This document shows positions 1-7,022 of a DNA stretch of 14,173 bases, one piece after another. Position 1 is the first letter of the stretch. Every line of letters starts with the position of its first letter. The notes beneath the pieces were generated by a model. That model worked only from the letters and a program-made list of their open reading frames with translations, searched no databases and had not been told where the DNA came from. The position numbers and the translations under genes are program-made. Source of the DNA: Cerioporus squamosus (lineage: Eukaryota > Basidiomycota > Agaricomycetes > Polyporales > Polyporaceae); assembly GCA_022592435.1 (NCBI GenBank), contig JABYQS010000753.1, positions 1 to 14,173 of the forward strand, written 5' to 3'.

Positions 1-637
1 ATACCTATGAACGAGTACTACGAGTACTTCGGTCCAGACTACGAGTTGGACGTCAAATCGTCCAACATGGACGACATGAACTCCCCAGAATACCTGGACC
101 GGGTGAAGAGCATCGTGCTTGATCATCTTCGGCAAGTGGGTGGTCCACCAAGCGTCCAAATGACAGGTGCGTCGCTTTGGAAGATCTTCCAGCTGCTGAC
201 TGTGCTGATGACGACGCAGATGTTCCGCCTACCAGTGGATGACATCGTAGAGGACGACCCTGATGAAGACATGGTGGATCCGAACGACCGGCGCCCGATG
301 CGCCTCTTGGACTCGCGACGGCAAGCTGAAGGCGAGCTGTCAGACTCAGATGACGAAGGCGAAGGAGGACGGCGTGACCATGCCAGCCACAAGGACCGCG
401 ACTCGGTTGCTACCGGGCGTAGATTTGGTGCGGCGGTGGGGATTATGAGCACTGGCACGACACACGGCGTTGGTCCGAGTGTCGCGCGCGCCAGTCGCTA
501 GCGGGTCAGGCGGTGGACAGGCCACCTCCGCTGACCAGTCCGACATGGATGTCGATGATGGAGTCCCTCTCGCGCAGATCGCGAAGGCGAAGGCTGGCAA
601 GGCGAATGGAGCCGGACAGTCCGGAGAGGCGACTTGA
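1..637 (+). CDS. RPD3: Class I histone deacetylase (Rpd3/HDAC1-like), 3' end only, with frame breaks
   Basis: This is the C-terminal part of a zinc-dependent histone deacetylase, the catalytic subunit of nuclear Sin3/Rpd3-type corepressor complexes. The frame is open from base 1 (IPMNEYYEYFGPDY), so the Met at 7 is internal. Class I hallmarks are EYYEYFGPDYELDV, SSNMDDMNSPEYL, PPSVQM, then the acidic tail with ELSDSDDEGEGGRR, which parallels the HDAC1 tail (FSDSEEEGEGGR). The catalytic domain lies outside the window. An intron begins at 167. Ending it at 235 (69 nt) keeps the frame; ending it at 219 (53 nt) would add TDVPP but then needs one extra base. The first frame stops at 499-501, yet the +1 frame continues from about 491 to a TGA at 635-637 with a plausible acidic tail containing DQSDMDVDDG. 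I therefore draw the gene to 637 with an apparent one-base frameshift near the GC run at 483-490. Family assignment is firm; the tail structure is uncertain. Confidence 0.9.
167..235 (+). other. Probable intron in the histone deacetylase gene
   Basis: GTGCGT donor at 167, a CTGAC-like branch site near 196, and CAG acceptor at 235. The length of 69 nt preserves the frame into DDIVEDDPDED. A competing CAG at 219 gives a more typical 53-nt intron but breaks the frame. Confidence 0.55.
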
Positions 638-811
638 ACGGGATCTGGGGTACTAGATTTTTATCACTAGCATTGCAGAGACGACACATCGTCCCTCGTT
701 GTACGATGAACTTGTATATCACGCATTGCTGTTCTTCGCACTAGTACTTGCATAGCGCGCTGACCACCCGCAGCCTTCAAGAGTACTTAGGCGCGTGAAG
801 GCGCGGAACCA
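638..811. other. Intergenic: 3' flank of the histone deacetylase gene
   Basis: There is no convincing coding sequence. This is probably the 3' untranslated and termination region of the histone deacetylase gene, ending at the MITE target duplication. No canonical AATAAA signal was seen. Confidence 0.5.
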
Positions 812-819
812 GATACGTG
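812..819. repeat. Left 8-bp target-site duplication of the MITE
   Basis: GATACGTG immediately precedes the left TIR and is identical to the copy after the right TIR. Confidence 0.85.
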
Positions 820-904
820 TAGTGTTGCCGCGAGGTGAGGTGAGGCGAGGCGAGTTGGCGCCACTCGGTCTAACTCGCTCCACCGAGCCAGACCGAGGCG
901 AGTT

Positions 905-917
905 GCGAGTTTAACTC
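905..917. repeat. Subterminal 13-bp direct repeat inside the MITE, left copy
   Basis: GCGAGTTTAACTC, repeated exactly at 1254-1266. Both copies are surrounded by further GCGAGTT motifs, as expected of clustered transposase-binding sites. The binding role is inferred. Confidence 0.6.
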
Positions 918-1253
918 ACGAGTTGCCCCAGTTTGGACATTCTGGCAGCAGGAGCCATAAACTCCCAAAAATTTACTTCATTGAGCATTATTCTAAGCCC
1001 AGTAGGGCTCTGAGGCCGTCCGGGATGCTGTCCTCTAGCATACCTAGGCCAGGGAGGCTGAAATTTGAGGTGCGGGGGACTCGGGGGAAGCAACCCGAAA
1101 ACGAGCCCCCTGGCGAGCGCCTAGGTGGAGTCTCGCCAGGCCTGTCGACCAATCAGATGCGGGCGCTGCTGGGAGCGAGTTGCATCGATGTGAGCGAGTG
1201 GATTGCCTCGCCTCGCGAGTTGCTCCACTCCGTGAGTTCGGAACTCGCAACTC

Positions 1254-1266
1254 GCGAGTTTAACTC
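1254..1266. repeat. Subterminal 13-bp direct repeat inside the MITE, right copy
   Basis: GCGAGTTTAACTC, the exact match of 905-917, lying 18 bp from the right end of the element. Confidence 0.6.
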
Positions 1267-1284
1267 GAACTCGCGGCAACACTA

Positions 1285-1292
1285 GATACGTG
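1285..1292. repeat. Right 8-bp target-site duplication of the MITE
   Basis: GATACGTG immediately follows the right TIR and is identical to 812-819. Confidence 0.85.
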
Positions 1293-1431
1293 ACGTAACG
1301 TGTCACCACTAGCGCTCATGAGTAAGGGACGCCGCTGCCGCGGCTGTGGGCGGCCGGTGGCTGTCTAGCATCCACCACTACGAGGCTCCCTCCCCAGATA
1401 CCTATTACATCAATTTAACTTCACGAATCAG

Positions 1432-2601
1432 ATGGAGTCTGTGGCTTCTGGATCACGATTCACGACCCCTCCTCCTCGGGAGCAGCAGAAGCTCGACCTG
1501 ACTCCTGAGCAGGTCAAGCGGATCGAGCTGAACCGCCTAAAGGGTGAGCTTTTGTTCTGTGTGTATGAATCGTACTCACCACACCTCAGCCAAGGCTAGA
1601 CAGCGCGAGCGCGAAGAGCAAGCAGCTTCGTCCTCATCGTCCATCAACGCAAACGGCAAGCGTCCTCGTGGTGTTGTATCCGCCGAGTCTACCTCTCCGA
1701 CTGCCCCGAAGCCCCCGCCCAAGCTAAAGAGAGACTCCCGCCTGGGGAAGTACTTCGAATATGACTTATCCAAGATGGTCAACTCCAAGGGCGGGTTTCT
1801 GGTCGAGGACGGAAAGGAGATAGACGAGGAGCTGCGAGCGAAGGAGAAGGAACGTGAACGACAGAGGGCATTGCAGAATACGGAGCCATGTGAGTACTGG
1901 AGTCTTACGCATTCAGTGGACTTATGCGCATACGTTCTTCAGCGATGTACTTGGATCCGGATTCAAATCCCCGTTGCAATGAGTGCAATTCGGTCGACAT
2001 TGATCCTACCTTCAGGAAGGTCTTCCGCTGCCTTGTGTGTAACAAGTGCAAGAACCAGAAACCAGAGAAGTACAGTCTTCTCACTAAGACCGAGTGCAAG
2101 GAGGTGCGTGGTTTCACATCCAGTAACAAAGCAAGGTCGATTAAATATCAGCACCTGCCCAGGATTACCTCTTGACGGATGGTACGCAGTACCATACGGT
2201 TGCTGGAGCGTTGTTCGCTCACTGATATATTTCAGCTGAACTTCGAGATCAAGAGCTCATGCCGCACCTCCTGAAGGCGAATCCTCACAAGTCAACTTTC
2301 GCGAATATGATGTTGTTCCTTCGGTGCCAAGTTGAGGATTTCGCCTGGAAGAAGTGGGGCTCTCCAGAAGCCCTCGACGCCGAATGGCAGCGACGCGTCG
2401 ACGAGAAGAAAAAGAAGAAGAACAAGAAGTTCGAGGAAGGTTTGAAGGAATTGCGACGTCGGACAAGGGAGACAGTCTGGCAGAAACGGAAGGACAAGGA
2501 GCACAGGCATAGTTTTGGCGGTGTGGAGAAGGGTCCGGATAGCATCGGTAAACAGATATGCCACGAGTGCGGTTTTTTCTATCGACGTCGAGGAGTTCTG
2601 A
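1432..2601 (+). CDS. RAD14: DNA repair protein XPA/Rad14
   Basis: Damage-verification scaffold of nucleotide excision repair; it acts in the nucleus with TFIIH, RPA and ERCC1/XPF. Exons: 1432-1543, 1590-1889, 1943-2103, 2163-2181 and 2236-2601, with four introns of 46-59 nt. The product is about 318 residues. A low-complexity N-terminus is followed by a zinc finger with CNEC at about residues 149-152, 17 residues, then CNKC ending at 173; this C-X2-C-X17-C-X2-C spacing is that of XPA. Next come LLTKTECKEDYLLTDAELRD and LKANPHKSTFANM, matching the XPA DNA-binding core, WGSPEAL, a Lys-rich helix, and a C-terminal CHECGF. As read, the frame runs past the expected end to 2705 with an unrelated tail. 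Dropping one T from the six-T run at 2573-2578 gives CGFSIDVEEF and a stop at 2599-2601, the expected short XPA ending. I use that end. The start at 1432 has no competing upstream ATG in frame. Confidence 0.93.
1544..1589 (+). other. XPA intron 1
   Basis: GTGAGC donor to CTCAG acceptor, 46 nt. It joins NRLK to AKARQRERE. Other introns of the gene are 1890-1942, 2104-2162 and 2182-2235; the last two flank a 19-nt exon encoding DYLLTD. Confidence 0.85.
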
Positions 2602-2848
2602 GCTACCCTACCTCCTCTCATATGTACTCCATCGGACCCTTGCACGATATAACGTGGACTCTAGTCTCTGCCGCTAGATTCGCTGCCGTTCGCCACTCTA
2701 GTTGACGTTCAGCCTAGATATCCGGGCATCGGTAACGTGCCATAGCCGGAGCGTTAGCCCAAAGCGGTCATGATCTTTCAACCGCTCATCCGCTCACCTC
2801 AGAGGCCGACAAGGCTTTCCATGTCGCGCCGTTGCACGGCTCCGGTTA

Positions 2849-2857
2849 CTATATAAC
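2849..2857 (+). promoter_or_regulatory. TATA-like element of the thioesterase gene
   Basis: CTATATAAC lies about 90 bp before the ATG at 2943, a normal fungal distance. Its position argues against using the in-frame upstream ATG at 2832. Confidence 0.5.
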
Positions 2858-2942
2858 GACTCGGTCAATCAACGAAGACTCTCACCGACTTGATCCCACT
2901 CCGACGCTCTGCACTACACTGCACATCGCCGCAGCAGGAGCC

Positions 2943-4356
2943 ATGGCATCGACGGACTCGCAGTCCCAGCACCTCGACCATGAGCAAATCTCTGAATGTC
3001 TAGAGGTTGAACACCTTGACGTGAATTTGTTCAGGTCCAAGACACTGTACACACCTGCGCGGGCCAGGGGTGTATTCGGTGGACAGGTCATCTCGCAAGC
3101 CTTGGTTTCGGCGAGTAACTGCGTAGATCCGGTCTACAGCCTGCACGTACGTTCACCCCCTCCTCTCTTGACATATTGTAGTCTGACATCCTTACGGCCC
3201 AAAGTCTCTGCATGTGAGTGCTCACCATTTGGATCCTCAGTCGTAACTCAAGTTGCGCAGTGTTATTTCCTTCTCGGTGCATCCGCTGCAGTGCCCATTC
3301 TCTACCATGTCGACCGCGTACGCGATGGCCGGTCCTACGTAACCCGCGCGGTGCGCGCAGTTCAACGGGGTCGTACCATCTTCATGCTGGTGTGCTCTTT
3401 CCAGCTCCCCGAGCCCCGGCAACCCGTTTTTCAATACCCCATGCCGCCGGACGTCCCTGCACCCGAAGCATGCGAAGGTATTGAAGTCATTTACGAGAAG
3501 ATGCTCAGGGAAACAGCGGACGAAGGAGTGAAGGAGTTCTGTCGCACGACTCTCGAGGTGAGCAAGATTGTCGTACCGGAAGGCTTAGTGCTGAGACCTT
3601 GGCATTAGGAACGACGTCGGAGTCCCATCGAAGTAAAGATGGCCGGTGTGAGGGAACCTAAGGACGGGACTCCCATCATCATGTACTGGTACAAAGCGAG
3701 GAATGTACCAGTGCGGTACGACACCGCGTTCCAGAAAGTCAGTGCCAATACTCTCTAGTCGCGGACCTACTCACAGGGAAGTTACAGTGCATTCTCAGTT
3801 ATATATCTGATTCGCAATTGTACGTCCTGAATCATCTGCCTCAATGCAACGCTGAAATAAAGGCTTGTAGTATCAGCGGGGCTCGTCGCACATTGGCCAT
3901 GCTCAACCAAGGTAAAGGCCCGACGAAAGTCGTAATGCAGGTACGGTTGCTTGTTGGTTCACATCCGTACCTGGCTCATTGCCGTCTGTAGGTTTCCTTG
4001 GACCATAGCATTAGCTTCTATGAGTGAGTGCAGGTGGATCTGTGTCTGGCGCTCTTGTACTCAACCTTCGCAGCGACAACTTCGATTGCGGCGACTGGCT
4101 CCTTTACGTCGTACGTTCTCTTTCGTTGTTTGCCAAGTAGCCCTCTGAACGGCAATGCAGATCTTGAGCGAACGGGCTTCGAGTGGAAGGGCGTCCGTAC
4201 ATGGGCGGGTGAGTGATCACCCCACAATGTTCTGTCCTTTTACTCATCGCGTCTCAGATGTATACGCCAGGAGGTTCTCTGGTTGCTATCTGTAATCAGG
4301 AAGGAGTTGTGAGAGTGGACACCAGAGAGACAGCTGGTCCAATATCCAAGCTCTAG
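2943..4356 (+). CDS. TES1: Peroxisomal acyl-CoA thioesterase (TesB/ACOT8 family)
   Basis: Hydrolyses acyl-CoA to free fatty acid and CoA, here in peroxisomes in support of beta-oxidation. Ten exons: 2943-3146, 3205-3213, 3261-3557, 3609-3737, 3788-3819, 3871-3940, 3992-4023, 4074-4110, 4161-4208 and 4258-4356. Joined, they encode 318 residues, close to human ACOT8. The double-hotdog fold is marked by GVFGGQVISQAL, HSLHCYFL, VDRVRDGRSYVTRAVRAVQ, then ISDSQF, VSLDHS, DWLLYV, VHGRMY and NQEGVVRV. The catalytic triad known for E. coli TesB (Asp204, Thr228, Gln278) corresponds to Asp221, Ser249 and Gln300; Ser at the middle position also occurs in ACOT8-type enzymes. The last three residues are SKL, a perfect type 1 peroxisomal targeting signal. 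The second exon is only 9 nt (SLH), needed to complete HSLHCYF. I chose the ATG at 2943 for its context (GCCATGG) and the TATA element upstream. The gene converges with RPS27. Confidence 0.93.
3205..3213 (+). other. 9-nt micro-exon of the thioesterase gene
   Basis: TCTCTGCAT encodes SLH between a 58-nt intron (3147-3204) and a 47-nt intron (3214-3260), each with GT donor and AG acceptor. Including it gives LHSLHCYF, the family motif. Skipping it gives SLHCYF, also in frame, so both isoforms could exist. Confidence 0.7.
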
Positions 4357-4749
4357 ATAGATCGGCAGCCAATACTCTCTTCGGTACTTTCACATACTGC
4401 TCGCGCTTCTTCTTTGATTCGCCGAGTATTGGGGCGTTTGTGAACTCTGTCCGATAGGTCACATACACATAGATTGAATGCAGGCAACATACAACGCGAT
4501 GGCAATGTAGAGGATAACACGATGGCTTCCTACGCCGCGAATGACACGTATCGGGGGTCAATTGGGAGACACGCATAGGGGAGAGACTTGCGGGGGAATA
4601 CGAAGTGATAGATTGCGTAAGAATACACTACCCGCGATGGAGAGCTTTTCGAGCGTGCGAAAGCGTGTGAGACATCGATGCGATAATCCATGCGGCTTAG
4701 ATACTGCATGGAGAGCCAGATATGAAGACCAGAGACCCCAGAGAGACCC
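4354..4749. other. Convergent 3' region between the thioesterase and RPS27
   Basis: The two genes end head to head about 393 bp apart. The stretch must hold both 3' untranslated regions and terminators. I see no conserved protein in any frame and no clear polyadenylation hexamer. Confidence 0.5.
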
Positions 4750-5193
4750 TCAGTTCTTCCGACGGTACGAGCTCCCTGAGACCAGACGAGACGTCAGCAT
4801 ATATGTACACATAGAGAGATCAGGATAACAACATACCCTCCGTCAGTCTTGCCTTACCACCAGTAGGCTGGCAGAGCACGCTGCCGCATGCGGCGCAGAG
4901 AACGACGGTCTGCGCGTGCGAGAAGACGGTCGTGATGGCGAAGCAGCCTGGGGGACATGCATAAGCACATACGGTGGCCGCAGAAAGGGGATGCACGCAC
5001 CAGGGCACTTCACGTCCATGAAGTAAGAGTTGGGAGACTGTACAAGACGCTTGAGCTTGTGGCTGCGCTTCTCGTGCTCAGCGGAGGGGTTGAGGAGGTC
5101 GACGGCAAGAGTCTGGCGAACACAAGGGCGGGGGTCAGCACTTCATCTCCATGTCTGGGTGGCGGGGACGCAATGGGATGGAGAACACACCAT
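4750..5193 (-). CDS. RPS27: 40S ribosomal protein eS27
   Basis: Small-subunit ribosomal protein with a C4 zinc ribbon. On the minus strand the exons are 5191-5193, 5001-5112, 4837-4947 and 4750-4775, giving 83 residues, the normal length. The sequence begins [20 protein letters not shown], followed by [16 protein letters not shown]. The zinc ligands are Cys37, Cys40, Cys56 and Cys59 (CPGC and CAAC), followed by [13 protein letters not shown] and a basic end (YRRKN). Introns are 78, 53 and 61 nt with canonical ends (GTGTGT, GTGCGT and GTATGT donors; CAG acceptors). The first coding exon holds only the start codon, as often happens in ribosomal protein genes. I chose it because the next exon opens with ACTCTTGCC (TLA) right after a CAG acceptor, and the only suitable ATG followed at once by a GT donor is at 5191-5193. 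High constitutive expression is expected. Confidence 0.96.
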
Positions 5194-6236
5194 TTGAATC
5201 GGACGGCGGGGGCTTGAAGAACTTGAGGGTCGTGGACGAAGGGAGGGGTCTTTTTTGCGCGACGCCGAGCTCGTCCTGCGTGGATGGAGAGACAAAATAA
5301 GGTTTGCCCGGCAACGATGACTTGCTGTCGGAGCTTCAATCTTCGCTGCCGGGTGGCTGAACCGGCGCTACTTGGGCCCTCCCGCCGACTCGACCGCTCG
5401 GACAGCGCCGCCGCCCCGCCTCTCCGCGTCTCAACCATGCCTGTCGATATGCTCAGTGTTGCCCCACTATTGCATATCGTGAAGCTTGCTGTGCCCGTAT
5501 CTTGTCGTCTATCATCCTCTCCAGCATCCGCCGATGCGTCTTGTGCGACACCTTCGGCCGTGCTGAATCTGGTCCAGTCAGGGCTGCACCAAACGCTTAC
5601 CATCGCCCATTGGACACAGCGAGCTCCTGGGATGGCGGGACGTAACGACAAGCGCACGTCGTACCCAAGAGACCGTGCGCTTGGACAAGGTGCACCCAGG
5701 GTGCACCCGTATGGGAAGCATCGGAAGTCTCCCCGGCCTGTTTTCAACTTCTCATAATATCTGGCGTGTGCACTGTGCGTTCAGGTAGGTTCAGGTGCGT
5801 CCTCTCCATTCTCGGTCCGCGTACGCAACCACTTCATCTACGCACGCGGGCTCGGCGCGGATGTATGGAATGCGACAGAATGTTCATAATGGAGAGTTAT
5901 CCGAGTGCTATTGTGTCTAGGCGGGTGCAAACAAGCGGCATCGGCTTCGCGGTCTGTGCGCAAATAGACCGCGCGGGAAGTCGTGACGGAGACATATGAA
6001 GGACAATGGGAGCGGGCTGTGCAGAACGTAAAGCGAGGCACGCCGGGCAGACTGCAATTCACTGCGTTTTGACCCCGGTTAGTGGAAGCGCGAGTGTCTC
6101 AGGAGAAAGCAGGTAGTTGCACGCTGTTGTAGACCAGTGATTCCAGAGGAAAATATCCTCTAGTACACGCTAGTAGGCGCTATCGTCCGAACAGGTCACA
6201 TGCATCACAACCTAGTACACGTAGCGAGTTGGCGGC

Positions 6237-6259
6237 CTACTCGAACCCGGTTCGAGTAG
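6237..6259. repeat. Perfect 11-bp inverted repeat with 1-nt loop
   Basis: CTACTCGAACC, one C, then its exact reverse complement. It lies in non-coding DNA next to a GCGAGTTGG motif resembling the subterminal repeats of the MITE at 820-1284. Function unknown. Confidence 0.7.
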
Positions 6260-6289
6260 CTGCAACCTTCCGCAACTGATCTCAGCTGC

Positions 6290-6303
6290 CTCAGCTAGCT
6301 GAG
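6290..6303. repeat. 14-bp perfect palindrome
   Basis: CTCAGCTAGCTGAG, 30 bp after the 6237-6259 inverted repeat, with an extra TCTCAGCT copy just upstream. It could be a regulatory half-site pair or transposon debris; I cannot tell which. Confidence 0.6.
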
Positions 6304-6670
6304 ACTCAAGTACTCTTACAGATAACATCCCCTCACCAGCATTCAGAAGTCGACCCGGGGGACAATTCAGGTTTGACTACACAGGACTACGCCACCAGTT
6401 ATCATCTGTTGATCGGAGCTCGAATGTTAACTAGGAGCCCTCAAAACGCAGTGATTGTTCTCCATCCAGAGTGAGCGCGTCGGGCCACCTCCCAGGCGCT
6501 CGCCCACGTGTCGCTTGGAACGCCGAGCCTTGTGTCCGGATTTGGCAACCGTTCAGGAAACGCTTTTGTTGCTTGTCCGCCTTTTGTTCTCGCTTCGTTA
6601 CCGAGCTCTTGCCCTTCACGCCTAAGTCCGCCCCATTGTCTTCGCAGACGCGCTCCATTACGCCCATGTC

Positions 6671-6676
6671 TATAAG
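6671..6676 (+). promoter_or_regulatory. TATA-like element upstream of the BTG/Tob gene
   Basis: TATAAG about 350 bp before the BTG start codon, followed by CT-rich sequence (6720-6780) typical of fungal core promoters. The 5' untranslated region would be about 300 nt and may contain an intron ending near CTACAG at 6794. Confidence 0.35.
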
Positions 6677-7022
6677 TACTCGTGTTCAATCCGGCTTAGT
6701 GTTCCCTCATCCCGGACATTAGTTCCAACCAGCTCCCTCTCCTCACGTTCCCTTCCAGGCCAGTTCTTGTTAGGTTAGTCCTCTCCGCCTACAGATTTTA
6801 CAATGACCACTGACAGTTATCCTCCAGACTTTCGCACTCGGTCGTTCGTCGATCCGCAGTTAACGGCTACACGCTACACACGACTCAGCACTTCGCATCT
6901 CATTCAGCGAGCCCACTACCGCACGTTCTCATCGCAGGTCGATCACAGCTTTAACGACTTTCATCGCATCTCTCTGTTCCAGCCGCTACCCCCAGTCTTC
7001 TTATATCACGCCTTCCATCGCC

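Larger units (their letters stand above)
820..1284. mobile_element. Non-autonomous hAT-type MITE, 465 bp, with intact ends
   Basis: The element starts TAGTGTTGCCGCGAG (820-834) and ends with its exact reverse complement (1270-1284), a 15-bp perfect terminal inverted repeat. It is flanked on both sides by the identical 8-bp sequence GATACGTG (812-819 and 1285-1292). An 8-bp duplication together with TIRs beginning TAGNG is characteristic of the hAT superfamily. The ends carry many copies of GCGAGTT/AACTCGC, including a 13-bp direct repeat GCGAGTTTAACTC at 905-917 and 1254-1266. These resemble the subterminal transposase-binding repeats of hAT elements. A short stem (864-871 with 890-897) lies inside the left end. 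The open frames inside, up to 120 codons, show no transposase motif, so mobility would need a transposase encoded elsewhere. The perfect duplication and TIRs suggest a fairly recent insertion. It sits between the histone deacetylase and XPA genes, about 150 bp upstream of the XPA start. Confidence 0.88.
5194..6668. other. Long intergenic region between the RPS27 and BTG genes
   Basis: About 1.5 kb shared by two divergent promoters. On the minus strand just upstream of the RPS27 ATG it is pyrimidine-rich, including an A6 run at about 5251-5256, and probably holds the RPS27 leader and promoter. Overlapping open frames on both strands at 5010-5757 (245 codons minus, 157 plus) are of biased composition and match nothing I recognise. 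The rest holds two short palindromes (listed separately) and a 12-mer that recurs twice more in the window. Confidence 0.5.

Noticed and set aside
923..1285. 120-codon open frame inside the MITE as a possible transposase remnant
   Set aside because: It is biased in composition by the GCGAGTT repeats and shows no hAT dimerisation or catalytic motif.
2602..2705. Extended C-terminus of XPA as literally read
   Set aside because: The tail shows no family similarity, while a one-T change restores the conserved ending; kept as a finding instead.
2832..2942. Upstream in-frame ATG extending the thioesterase by 37 residues
   Set aside because: It lies before the TATA-like element, adds sequence not typical of the family, and has a weaker start context than 2943.
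3788..3940. Continuous 153-nt exon in the thioesterase
   Set aside because: It inserts 17 extra residues between the catalytic Asp and Ser. A canonical 51-nt intron (3820-3870) removes them and gives the family-like SDSQFISGARRTL.
5010..5747. 245-codon minus-strand open frame, the longest apart from the BTG gene
   Set aside because: It overlaps RPS27 exon 2 in the wrong frame and is Ser/Arg/Pro-rich with no motif; the real gene there is RPS27.
6230..6265. Possible tRNA fragment (GGTTCGAGTAG resembles a T-loop)
   Set aside because: It is explained by the perfect inverted repeat; no A box, acceptor stem or anticodon arm could be placed.
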